Assembly: GCF_040954645.1 (NCBI RefSeq) | Contig: NC_092809.1 | Location: 63,984,141 to 64,048,140 of the forward strand | DNA length: 64,000 nucleotides | Direction: 5' to 3' | DNA from: Diabrotica undecimpunctata | Taxonomy: Eukaryota; Arthropoda; Insecta; Coleoptera; Chrysomelidae | Shown: one piece after another, positions 1 through 10,305 of the stretch | Numbering within the stretch: position 1 is the stretch's first letter | Layout of the letters: each line of letters begins with the position of its first letter | Program-made: the position numbers and the translations under genes | Notes under the pieces: generated by a model | The model's input: the letters and a program-made list of their open reading frames with translations, nothing else | Database searches by the model: none | What the model was told of the DNA's origin: nothing

Positions 1-850
1 ATTTTTTCCTATGGTACATATCGTTTAGGGATGTCAAACACTAACAGGGATATTTTGACTTTATTGATAACTGCTACCCTAAAGAGCCCGGTAGTGGTTA
101 AGACAAACTATATTCATAGGTTGTGGAAACAGGATATTTTTTTCTTTTTGAACTTATTTTTGCATGTACTTTACTTTGAAGCATTGTCTTACGTAGATCG
201 TATTGCAGTTCATTAAGCATTATAAGGCCGAGGTATTCTCATATGTGACGTTTTATGATCATCACTACCTCACGGTCTTTATTATTTCTTATGTCTATGG
301 CAACTATTACCAATGGTTCTAGTCTCTTCAGTGACGCTTCAGTTAAGGTTTATGACTCCAGTGAACCGAGAATACCTAAGAATTTCAGTCAAAGATCTTT
401 TATTTCCAATTTGATATATTGACCTTTAAAAGTTTTTTACTTTAATGAAATCTGATCTTGCTTTCTCGATTCATATCTTCACTTTTGTTGAAAGTTAAAA
501 AAAACAGAAAAAGTTGGTAATTTCTGCTACCGGTTGTTTGTGAACTAATAATTGTCTTGTTGTTATCCTATTTGTGATTATAACCATGCATTGTATTATT
601 TTGATATTAAAATCAAGCCCAAACCTATTACTTACTTCCACTACTCTTGAGACAACCGTCTGTAGACCATCCAGATTGTCGGAAAAAATGACAATTTTAT
701 CAGTGTAAATGGATTAAGGCAGTCAAGGTTAGGTCAGATGAAAAAATGTTTGATTCAAAATTCTACGGTGAACCACAATGAGGGTATTAATTTAAATAAG
801 TTTGCTAAACTTTTAATTTAATGTTTATTTTCAACAATAATCAATAACAT
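1..850. other. AT-rich stretch with no supported gene
   Basis: No recognisable coding domain was seen on either strand. The only open frames are short and unlike known families. A 10-bp inverted motif (AGGTATTCTC and its complement) occurs near 230 and 370, too short to interpret. Confidence 0.5.
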
Positions 851-1834
851 TCAAAATGTAAAATAAGTTTTTAGAAGGTGTTCCAAATAACCTACTTCTG
901 CTTCAACACAAGAGTCAAACCATGTAAGCCGTTCACGTGTACTTACATGCCGTATATATCATCTCCGGAGTAATCGGGGTACACGGTTGCCTCATTTTAG
1001 TTTTTAAATTGTCTTCATCTGTAGATGCTTCGTTGAAAATGATTCCTTTTAAATAGCCCCATAAAAAAATCTAAGGATGAAAGCACAGGCGATTTTGAAG
1101 GCCATTGGACGGGTCAGTTATTTACAGTCCATCACTTTGGAAATGTATTATTAAGGTAATTGCTTACAAAGCCGCGTTACTCTTCTTTTGCGTTAAGTAA
1201 TATTTTCCAGTAACAAAGATTTCTCCATTTAAATATTCTTCAAAAAAATATGGACCTATTAAACGGCCATTACATAACCCACGACAAACATTAAAATCCC
1301 ATCTCGTTTAAAAGCGAGTTTTCCCTAACCAGTGTGGATTCGATCCACTGACGAATATTGGGAGTTATGGCGATTTATAGTCCCATTATTATGGAAACGA
1401 ACATAAGTTTTTTGCATCATCATTTGTATTATATTGATAAAGGTTAGTCTTCGATCCAACTAGGTGGATGGCAATTCATTAACTAAACAAAGTTTATATC
1501 GATGATAATGGTGGTTTTTTACAATTCTTTGAACTATAGTTTAAAACACTCCAGTTTCTGCAGCAATGGACCTTATAGGCACATATGGATTAATCGTTAT
1601 ATATGCTAAAACATTATAAGTTTTGTTCGGTCTGTATTGGTTTAATATATTTACCGTTCGTAAATGAACCTTGCCAAATCTTCTCATCAACCATAGCAAA
1701 AGTTGAAATAAAAGGATATTATTTTAAAGAAAGCGTTTGGTATATAAGGCTTCAGCATTTCGAGCACTTTTCCTACATTCACCATAAATCAACAACGTAT
1801 CCACGTATTCATTAGATGTAAATGGGAAAGGCAT
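851..1834 (-). pseudogene. mariner-like (IS630/Tc1 superfamily) transposase, decayed
   Basis: Read on the minus strand with several frame changes, this resembles the insect mariner-like transposases that carry a DUF4817-type helix-turn-helix followed by a DDE domain. The N-terminus near 1834 gives a 'LLIYGECRKSARNAEALY' type start. Near 1370 comes 'NRHNSQYSS', the region before the second catalytic block, then 'IGPYFFEEYLNGE' near 1240. The typical tail 'LWGYLKGIIFNEA' lies near 1040 and the C-terminal 'YLEHLL' just before the stop at 851. The segment between the second and third catalytic residues is shortened. The enzyme would cut and paste its own element but cannot be functional here. The same family recurs at 19458-19713 and 57101-57998. 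Confidence 0.75.
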
Positions 1835-1911
1835 TTTTACTGCTGTATGAACTCATGTTATTTCAGAATTCTGTTTAAAACTACAATTAACGTATTAGTG
1901 AGTGAAAATAA

Positions 1912-3564
1912 CGGGCGACTTTAATGGGCGACTTTAATGCGAAAATGGGGTTTGAACAAGATGATGTAGAAGTACCAATGGATAAGTATGGATATGGTAA
2001 AAGAAATGAACGTAGATCAAGTAAATTATGGCATAACGAAGGGTATAAAAGAAACGGAAAGGGTGTGCTGCCCGACCGTTCTGACCCATCAAGAAAAACT
2101 AAGCCAAAATACCAAAGAGCTAATAAGTAAAAGAAGACAGCTGACCGACAAATACGGCTCCAATTACACAACAATGAAGAAATTAAATAAAGATATCTAC
2201 CAGTCAATCCGAAGAGACATAAGAGAAAACAATACAAGAGAAATAACTAAAATAATTCAAAAAACAAAAGTTTAAAAGTTTTAAGGTGAAATACAAACAA
2301 CATAGGCAACAAAAATAAATATGTACAAAATAAAAAACAAAGATGGAAACATTACTACTGATAGAACCAAAATCCTTAAGGTTGTCGAATCATTTTATCG
2401 CGAAATGCATGAGAGCACTAATGAAAGGCAAGATCAGCCCCTGCCCAAAATCAAAAACCAGGGATCACAATTAATGCCAAAAATAACTCCATACGAAATC
2501 AAAACGACACTTTAAATATGAAAAACAATAAATCCGATTAAAACGATCAAACTAGGTGAAAATAAAATTATTTAAGCTTTGGCCAAGCTTTTCACCGAAT
2601 GCATCTAACAAGGAAAATCTCCTTCTCAATGGAACACTGCAGTCATTATTTTATTACACAAGCAAGGAGACGTAACAAATTTAAAAAACTACCGTCCTAT
2701 AAGTTTGCTTTCACACAAATATAACATTTTCAAAAAAATTATTAAAAAAATACTGGACCCTAAATTAGACTTCTAATAGCCTAGAGAACAAGCAACGTCC
2801 TTATAGCCAATCGTATGGATGAGGCAATTATAATGTTTTAAAAATTATATCACGTTTGGAGCCATTCCTTGAGGGTCGGACTAAAGTTTAATATAAACAA
2901 GACGCAAATAATGACTAATCTGGTGCTAAATCGAAATATTGCTGTTGATGGAAGGGTTATTGCGCAGACTACATCGTATAAGTACTTAGGACATGAAATT
3001 AAGTCGGGGAGAGATAACCAGGCATGAGAGCTCTCACGTCGCATAGGATTATCCTGTGCAGCGTTTGGTAAATTAAACTATGTATTTAAATGGGATCTAC
3101 TCATATGCCTCAAACGGAAAATCTTTAACCAATGTGTGTCACCTGTGCTCACTTATGAAGCGGATACATTAACACTCACAAAAAAAAGCAGTAAATAAGA
3201 TTCGCGTTACTCAGGGGGCTATGGAGCCCTCTGAGAGACCGAATCCAAAACGAAAAATACGTCGTAGAACAAAAATAACAAATGCCGTCAAAAAAATCAC
3301 GTCGCTAGTCGCTAGTCGCATGGAATTGGGCAGTATACGTCCAGATTAGGCCAGATTATCAGACAATCAATAGACAAAACGTATTTTAGAGTAGAGATCA
3401 AGACAAGAAGCAATACGGAGCAGAGACGCCCACCAATTTGATGAACTGACGACCTGAAGAGTGTTAGCAATAACTGAATGCAAGCCGCATAAGATAGAGA
3501 CAGATAAAAAAAGCTGAGGGAGACCTATGTCCAGCAGTGGACGCATACAGGTTGATCATGATGA
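1912..3564 (+). mobile_element. 5'-truncated RTE-like non-LTR retrotransposon, decayed
   Basis: A LINE remnant starting inside the endonuclease domain (GDFNAK at about 1924) and running into reverse transcriptase. Around 2690 it reads 'NYRPISL', near 2890 'FNINKTQI', near 2985 'YKYLGHEI', and the C-terminal tail near 3500 reads 'LRETYVQQW'. The catalytic YADD region is deleted around 2780-2850 and several frames are needed. The end runs into ATGATGATG, a simple tail. The 13 bases TGAGTGAAAATAA occur immediately before (1899-1911) and after (3565-3577), a target-site duplication marking one insertion event. A 13-base unit at the 5' junction (GGGCGACTTTAAT) is repeated in tandem. Confidence 0.8.
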
Positions 3565-3754
3565 TGAGTGAAAATAAGAAATGACATTAGCTGTTTACAT
3601 ATTTATAGTTGTCAAAAAACGATTTTTTGGCAACCAAGGACAAGGACTAGTTGGTCTTTTTGTGAATTTGTAAAAACTATAAAAACATTCTAGTTTTAAA
3701 TCAATTTAAAAATGATAAATGCGCCACTAAATTAAAAAGATCTATTTGATGAAC

Positions 3755-4465
3755 TAAATTTGGCCGACCGAAAATACGATATAAGTATGGATTCCAACTT
3801 AAGGAAGAAGAATCCTTATTCTGATAAAAATAAGAATCCTAAATATATAGTTAGCAAAGAAAATTATATGCAGAATGACAGTATAGAAGTAAGATATGCC
3901 GTCCTGGATAGAGGAGACAAATTGGTGTATCTCGGCAGTAGTATCAATGCGAGCTAGGACTCGCCATTACGACATTAAAAACCGAACAGAAGGAGCCCTA
4001 ACTACATTTGTAAAAATGAGGAACATACTTTGCAGCCACGATCTTGATATTGACCTTAAAGTTTGGAGGAACATTTTTAAATCTTTCCAGTGCTACTGAA
4101 TAGAAGAAAAGCATGAACTCTAACTGAGGCTATATTTAAAATATTGGCAGAGTTTTTAATACGATATACAGGCGACTATCAAGAATAAGCTCGATTGACG
4201 AAGTTAGAAATGAGACTGTCCTTATATGCTGAACCAAAAACAACATAATTGCTAAATATAATAAGGAGATAAAAGCTGGAAAACCTTGGTCACATTATGA
4301 GACACCCTGAAAAATATAAACTTTTGCATATAATCGTCTGGAAAAGTTTTAAGGTAAACATGGTTCTTATAGAAGAAGATAATCAGCAAATATGGTAGCA
4401 AATATAATATCCAACGATCGATATCGGTCAGAAGAAAAAGAAAATAATTGTACATTGATCTTTGT
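3755..4465 (+). pseudogene. LINE reverse transcriptase 3' fragment
   Basis: Downstream part of an RTE-like ORF2, in broken frames. Landmarks are 'KLVYLGSSINAS' (3925-3955), 'KMRNILCSHDLDIDLKV' (4013-4064) and 'GHIMRHPEKYKLLHII' near 4290-4335. These match the post-RT connector and C-terminal part shared by such LINEs. No catalytic RT motif remains, so it is inert. It is a separate insertion from the LINE ending at 3564, because it restarts upstream of the point where that copy ended. Confidence 0.7.
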
Positions 4466-4589
4466 ATCTGGTGAGATTCTAATGGTAAACATATCCTTCA
4501 TGAATTTTCTTTAAAAATACTATTTAGTTTCTAGTATTGTTAATAATGTTCTATCGGTAATTAAACTATAATTCAATTTGTAGTGACTA

Positions 4590-4810
4590 TCATATTTATG
4601 GAAGGCATACAGAGATTGGTGGTTGAAGGCAAGGTAGATGGTAAAAGAACTCGAGGAAGATCGCCACTCCGATGGCCAGACCAAATAAAGTGCGCTACCG
4701 GTTACTCTCTGTCTGAGGCAGCACACCGCGCCCAGGAGAGAGAAGAATGGATATCAACCATTCGTCAAATACCACAACGTCACCACATCCTTATAAAGGA
4801 TAAAGGATAG
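4590..4810 (+). pseudogene. LINE ORF2 C-terminal tail fragment
   Basis: The frame reads 'VEGKVDGKRTRGRSPLRW' followed by 'ATGYSLSEAAHRAQEREEW' and a stop at 4808. This basic KRTRGRSP-type tail is typical of the last 60 residues of several insect LINE polyproteins. Nothing upstream belongs to it, so it is an extreme 5' truncation or a remnant. Confidence 0.7.
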
Positions 4811-5220
4811 AGGAGGAGAATCATATTTTGCACCTATGATTTGTTTTTTAATCAGGAGGAGTAAACGAAAAAGACAGATCCACACCAAAGAAAGTTACTA
4901 GAAAAGTCACCGAATACATCTTCTTTTTTGGTTGATTATATCTGCCTTGCGGTAATCCAGTAATCAGTATCGAACAACCTCATACGTCGATTCTAAACTA
5001 ACTTTGTTTGTTTGTGTTGGAATAATTGTTTCCAATTCACTACCAATATATATTTTTTTGTTTTTCTAATTACAATAAAAAAATGTTGGATTGTTATGAA
5101 GAAGTTGAAGAATTTTTAGATTTTATTTATCACATTGTAGAAGAAAATTGTCCAGATTCAAGAATTTATATAATAATGAATGACACATATTTGGAATATC
5201 TAGACAGTTGTTAATTTTAC
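4811..5220. other. short region with one unrecognised small ORF
   Basis: A frame from an ATG at 5083 to the stop at 5212 encodes an acidic peptide beginning MLDCYEEVEEFLDF. I do not recognise it and it has no visible domain. It could be chance or an exon scrap. Confidence 0.25.
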
Positions 5221-5625
5221 TTAAAATTTATTTAAAGTGGACATTTCATTCTTGAAAAAGAAGCTGTGTACTATCTGTCGTACATATGTTTTAACTCTTT
5301 CAACGTATGTTGCAAGGATAGAGGGTCGACCGCCAATATTTTTAGATCCTACTGTTCCAGTCTGCTTATATTCCTTAATTGTTCTATAACTAGTTGAATT
5401 CGCAACCGCTAAAATTAGCACATTACTTTAGTAAGTCTTGATTTTAACAATAACTATTCTTTAACCTGTTGCCTGTTTTATTTTTGCTACCATGGCTGTT
5501 ATTTTCATTCCAGGATGATCAATTTTTATTTATTTGTACATGTTTATAATGCATTGTTTTTCATTTGATGATAAATGACCCAAATCTACTCGGCGTTTTT
5601 TAGGTGGAGAAAGATAATTAACCCC
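5221..5625 (-). pseudogene. DDE-type transposase N-terminal fragment
   Basis: Read on the minus strand this starts 'PPKKRRVDLGHLSSNEKQ', continues through stops, and then reads 'STSYRTIKEYKQTGTV' and 'VRQIVHSFFFKNEMSTLNK' before a stop at 5221. It matches the N-terminal helix-turn-helix region of a transposase family expanded in insects, whose proteins begin with PPKKRR-type residues and carry a 'TIxEYKxTGT' block. The catalytic domain is absent. Family assignment is from memory of the pattern. Confidence 0.55.
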
Positions 5626-6674
5626 TAGTACTTGGAATTGAATCCATATTGTTGTCCTAATAACACTAATACGTCGCTAAATAGTTCTGAAAAGAACTGA
5701 TTTTTATATAAATGCAAACAAAAAAAAATTAAAAAAAAAGGAATAACAGAAAATACAAAAAATCGCCAATATAAATTTTGAATTTTAAAATTTCATGAAT
5801 GTCATTATAGTGTCAAAATGTCATAATTTAGTCGAGTAAACTTGCATGCGGTTGGACCAATTAAAAACAAGCATTACGGCGCGGTAAATTTGAATTACTC
5901 CTCCTGGTTAAGAAACAAACCATATACATATATTTTTATAAACGTTAAAACAGATATATTTACTTGAAAACGATTATGTGGACTTTTCGTGATGACGTTT
6001 TTTGACATATTGCAAACCTTTTTTCCATTATATTTTAAAACGTGAACTAATTTTTTGCCTAAATAATTTTTAAGTGTAAACCAACTCAAACTGGATCGTC
6101 TAAGACACTACTGTTGTGAAATAAATAGTTTATGCTTCGTAGTAATTTTCGGAAGTACCATTATAAACTAAAGTAACTGTGAAAGTATGCCATGGTCGTG
6201 AGAATAAATGCAATGACTGCATTTATGTTTACAAAATGCATTTTAAAAAGTTTAGAGGAAGAAAATTGTGATTATACACCAATAAATCGTTTTATTAGGA
6301 ATTAAGTAATATTCAGATGTGGCAAAATAATACTATCAGAGTGAATATCGTTGCCTAATACTTTTTATTGATTAAAAAATTCTAATAACTTTAAAATCTA
6401 CGAAACTAAAATTATAGCGAAAAATGCGAACGAAAATTAAATGGATTTATAAACTTTAATTTTAAGAACAAAAGGAGATATAAGGAATTGTTGTTGCTGT
6501 ATGGGGCTAGGAGTGTCAGAAATCACTCTCACAACTCTATGGAAAAATAGTAAAAAATAAAATTGGAAAAGAAATGACACATGTGAAAAAACAAAACTGG
6601 TTTCGTGCAAGCAGATTCTGTATCTACAAAGTAGGTTATTGAAAAAATATTAGCCCACAGCCTTTCAACTGCGA

Positions 6675-6677
<3 letters not shown>
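5626..6677. other. AT-rich stretch, nothing recognised
   Basis: No domain, RNA gene or repeat termini could be recognised. It leads directly into the microsatellite used as target by the LTR element. Confidence 0.4.

Positions 6678-6724
<47 letters not shown>
6678..6724. repeat. (TA)n microsatellite, left part
   Basis: Uninterrupted alternating TA. It continues at 15184 on the other side of the LTR retrotransposon, so it was one repeat tract before the insertion. Confidence 0.95.
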
Positions 6725-6726
<2 letters not shown>

Positions 6727-8158
6727 ATACGATTAGGGTTTATAGAAAATAATTTATAAGTTATATACTACATAATATTAGATATTTGGTTGTTTTAAAT
6801 AAGTTATATACTAGAGAATTTAATAAAAATTATTTATGTGAGGGTATTTTTAAGAAATTATCATATAATAATTGTAAAAAGTTGTATTTTAATGTTGTAA
6901 ATATATTTAAGTGAGCCATGTGCATAGGCAACCAAAAATACTCTCGAAGTGACGTTTAAGAATATTTACGAATATAAAGTGGGGTTATAATAATATATTG
7001 TTTGAAATGTGTATTTTATTAAATTAGAGTGTTAGTTACTAATTTGAATGTTTATTCTGATCTGAAAAGCCTAAATGTCAACAAAATTATCAATGGAACA
7101 TTAACGAATTCTCCAGAGTGCAGAGTGTGACCATTGTTTACGGTCGAACATTCTGGAATAATGATTATGTCGGTGGATGGAACAGATATTTTTTCGAGAA
7201 CATCTATATAGAAGTAATGGAACAAATTGGAACATGATCTCTTGCCAGATGATTCTGGAATATCCAAAAAGATATAAATACCCGTGATTTGGATTCAAGA
7301 TGGCAGTTTTTAGTCAGAAGTCAGGCCAGTTCATTATGAAAGTTAGTAGACACATTTAGTGAAGTAAATTGTTCAGAATTTTCAAGAAGTCAGTCAGAAA
7401 AGTTTAGGAAGAAATATGAAAGTTAGTTGGAGTCAGTGAATCAAGTACAAATAGTCCAATTGTTTAATATAGTGAGTTAAATGAAGATTAAAAATTATGC
7501 ATATATTTAATGCACATTTATAATTATACACAAATAATTATTGAAGATTATAAAAGTATATTAGAAGAATATTGGATGGACATTGGAAGGAATTAAAATT
7601 ATATTATGATTGGAGATTAGTATAAATCAACTTATAATAATTGGATATTGGTATATTGAAAAGAAGAATAAATATAAATGGTGTTTGCTGGTGGTGTATA
7701 AATGCTGGTGAAGAAAACTATATCTTAAATTGGTAGAAGCTGATAACTGGAAAAAGTAATTTCACAAAAACAAGGATAACCGAAGTACGAAGACATTCAG
7801 TGGTGATTAGAATCTATATAGTGGAAAACAGTTCATTTAGGCATTCAGTGAAAGAAAGGTACAAAATGTTGTTAATATAATTTAGTTAATGTCATAACAA
7901 TTTTAATTTTGAAGATAGTTTGTTTAAATTTTACATTGTCTATAGAATTTAATTAGTTTTATAAGAGTATCAATTTAAAGATAGTTTATTTTAAATTTAC
8001 ATTGGCTAGGTTAGATATATATGTGTGTTCCATAATAGTTATAATAAAGATAATTTAAAAAAGTACTTACAAACTAATTCTTTGAGAACCGCGATAAAAA
8101 CCCTATATTATTAAAAATACTCATTGCTCATCATTCAAACAAATAATACATCATAACA
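6725..8158 (+). repeat. 5' LTR
   Basis: Begins TGATACGATTAGGG and ends TCATAACA. It contains a TATAAATA box at 7273-7280 with a plausible initiator about 30 bases downstream. AATAAA motifs lie at 7667 and 8043, either of which could mark the end of the R region. Confidence 0.95.
7273..7280 (+). promoter_or_regulatory. LTR TATA box
   Basis: TATAAATA, with the same motif at 14298-14305 in the 3' LTR. A CAGTTT initiator-like motif sits about 30 bases downstream. This is the expected layout for RNA polymerase II transcription of the element; the actual start site is inferred. Confidence 0.6.
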
Positions 8159-8161
8159 ATT

Positions 8162-8179
8162 TGGCACCCAACGCGGTGG
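8162..8179 (+). other. tRNA primer-binding site
   Basis: TGGCACCCAACGCGGTGG starts three bases after the 5' LTR. TGG is the complement of a tRNA CCA end. The priming tRNA was not identified. Confidence 0.8.
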
Positions 8180-8302
8180 CTCTCTATTTAAAAGAATTAG
8201 TTTGGGAAGATAAGTGCTCTCATATAATTAAATTAATTATCAGTAGAAAGGAAAAATTATAGATTTTATTTTTAATTATATTTGAACAAGTAAAGTCTCA
8301 AA

Positions 8303-9853
8303 ATGTCTCAAGGAAAGAAAGGTACAAGAAGCAAAAAGAATGAAGAAGATTTGGAAGTAGAAACACAACCTATACAAGAGGAGAGTTTAGTTCAAGTTCC
8401 ACAAGATACTACAGAAATGAATCCAGAAAGAGAGGAAAATGTCAATATGGCAGCTTTGATGTCATTAATGATGCAGATGAACAAGACAATGGAAGAGAAT
8501 ACGAAAAAAATAGAACACAAAATGGAACAGAATTCACAAGAAGTCAAAGAAGACATGAAAAAAATGGAACAGAAATTGGAAGAGAATTATAGAAAATTAG
8601 AAAAGAAAATAGAAGATAATAATAATAAAATTGTAAAACAAATGGAAAAACAAATGGATAAAAAACTTGAAGCTGCAGAGAAAAAAGTTGCAAATGAAAT
8701 AAAAAGTATACGGAATGACTACAAGAAAAGGATAGACAATGAGAGGACAGAAGTAAAGAGGATTATTCAAGATAATAAAATAGATATAGAACAGAAAATA
8801 GAGTTACAGAAATGTAACTTAGAAGTAAAAATTAACGAAGACAGGAGAAACACAGAAGAAAAATTAGACGATATACAACAAAATATCCAAATAAATAGTA
8901 ATCAAATAAGAAATGTGGAACAGAGAATAGATGATATTTCACAAATGAGAGACATAGGGAGACCTTACTTAAATTTAACAAATGAGACTGGGATTAAATT
9001 ATCTGGTAATATAAAAAATTTGCATCCTAGAGTATACATAAATAGTTTAAAACATAAATTAAGATTTGTGAATAATATTAATGATATTAAAGATTATATT
9101 AGAATGACATTAAATGACAATGCAGCAACTTGGTTTGCTAGTATTGAAAATGATTTAGATAACTTTCAAACATTTGAAAATAAATTTTTAAATTATTATT
9201 GGGGTGAATTAGAGCAAGCAAAGTTTAGAGAAATTCTATATTTTGGAAAGTATAATCACAATTTAAAATCAAATATGGTAGATTATGCATTAAAACTAAT
9301 AACAGTTGCAAAATATTTAGAACCACCACTTAGAGAGGAAGAAACAGTCTTAAATGTATCTAGACATTTTGATGCTGATATTGTGCAAACAGTAACTGTA
9401 CAAAATATTCAAACAATTGATAGTTTTATTAATTTTATTCAAAGAATACAAAGAGGCAATATGACAAGTAATAATAACAACAGAAAAAACAATAATAACT
9501 TTCAATATAATAAAAATGATAATCAACAATATAGACAATCATATAATAATTATAGATATGGTAATAATTTACAAAATTTTAATAATAATAACAGTAATTA
9601 TAATAAACAACATTTTAATAACAGTACTAATAATAATAGACAAGATTTTAACAATAGAAGAAATACAGAGCGACCTAACTATAACAGACAGGTAAATTGT
9701 GTTCGAAGAAATAGAAGCTGCGAAGACAGGGAACGAAGTACTACAAGGCAGGAAAATGTGAGTAGAAGTCATAGTAGGGAAGGACATAGGACATCAGATT
9801 CAAGTGGTCAGATACGATCTGACAATTCTAATAATCAAAATTTTGTTCAGTAA
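8303..9853 (+). CDS. gag: gag protein of the LTR retrotransposon
   Basis: This 516-residue structural protein would form the virus-like particle. Residues about 45-215 are a long, highly charged heptad-like coiled coil rich in K, E, N and Q. Residues about 220-385 are the gag core, with an 'NAATWFASIENDL' block and 'EQAKFREILYFGKY', typical of Ty3/gypsy gag. The C-terminus (about 390-516) is Asn-rich and then Arg/Ser-rich. No CCHC zinc knuckle is visible; the basic tail may replace it in RNA binding. The ATG at 8303 is the first in the frame after the primer-binding site. The frame is intact and ends in TAA, with the -1 heptamer just before the stop. Confidence 0.9.
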   Translation: MSQGKKGTRSKKNEEDLEVETQPIQEESLVQVPQDTTEMNPEREENVNMAALMSLMMQMNKTMEENTKKIEHKMEQNSQEVKEDMKKMEQKLEENYRKLEKKIEDNNNKIVKQMEKQMDKKLEAAEKKVANEIKSIRNDYKKRIDNERTEVKRIIQDNKIDIEQKIELQKCNLEVKINEDRRNTEEKLDDIQQNIQINSNQIRNVEQRIDDISQMRDIGRPYLNLTNETGIKLSGNIKNLHPRVYINSLKHKLRFVNNINDIKDYIRMTLNDNAATWFASIENDLDNFQTFENKFLNYYWGELEQAKFREILYFGKYNHNLKSNMVDYALKLITVAKYLEPPLREEETVLNVSRHFDADIVQTVTVQNIQTIDSFINFIQRIQRGNMTSNNNNRKNNNNFQYNKNDNQQYRQSYNNYRYGNNLQNFNNNNSNYNKQHFNNSTNNNRQDFNNRRNTERPNYNRQVNCVRRNRSCEDRERSTTRQENVSRSHSREGHRTSDSSGQIRSDNSNNQNFVQ

Positions 9854-10305
9854 ACTTTCTGAATTACAAGTTAGGCCATTGCTATTATGAAAAACCTTCT
9901 GAATTTATTTCTCTAGATGAAGATAAAATTATTGACTCTATTAATTTAATTTATATAAATGCTTTGGCCCAAAATAAAATGATTAAAATTATGATAGATA
10001 CTGGTTCAGAAAGTACTTTAGTCTCGGAGAATTTTATTTTTAATACATTAAAACTATCAGATATAATAAACATTCCAAAAATTAAAATTATTGGTGCAAA
10101 TAATAAGAAGTTGGGTGAAATTGATAAACTAGCCAATTTTAAAATTAATATTCTTAATAAAGAAATTAATATGCAAGGATTTATTGTCAAGGATTTATGT
10201 GTTGATATATTAATGGGAAATGATGAATTGGAAAAGAAGAAAGTAAAGATAGATTTTGAAGAAAAAATGGTAACTTTGGAAGGGCAAATAATTAAATTAA
10301 GATGA
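9835..10305 (+). CDS. retropepsin-like protease domain of pol
   Basis: This frame lies -1 to gag and has no convincing start of its own, which fits expression by frameshifting. The active-site block 'IMIDTGSESTLVS' (about 9988-10026) is the D-T-G of aspartic proteases. 'DILMGNDEL' near 10204-10230 matches the second conserved block of retroviral-type proteases. The enzyme would process the Gag-Pol polyprotein inside the particle. The frame stops at 10303-10305, while RT continues one frame over. One extra base near 10300 would explain this, so the stop is probably a mutation and not a natural end. Confidence 0.8.
   Translation, partial: SKFCSVNFLNYKLGHCYYEKPSEFISLDEDKIIDSINLIYINALAQNKMIKIMIDTGSESTLVSENFIFNTLKLSDIINIPKIKIIGANNKKLGEIDKLANFKINILNKEINMQGFIVKDLCVDILMGNDELEKKKVKIDFEEKMVTLEGQIIKLR
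9838..9844 (+). promoter_or_regulatory. candidate -1 ribosomal frameshift site (gag to pol)
   Basis: AAATTTT is read in the gag frame as A AAT TTT, the X XXY YYZ pattern of simultaneous-slippage sites. The pol frame opens at 9835, just after a TAA at 9832-9834, and gag stops at 9851-9853, so a switch is only possible in this 19-base overlap, where the heptamer lies. A 5-bp stem (TTCAG at 9846-9850, CTGAA at 9859-9863) follows, closer than usual for a stimulator. Confidence 0.65.

Noticed and set aside
7052..7298. Two minus-strand open frames in the 5' LTR, repeated identically at 14077-14323
   Set aside because: They are repeated only because both LTRs are copies; no domain, and they lie over the LTR promoter on the opposite strand.
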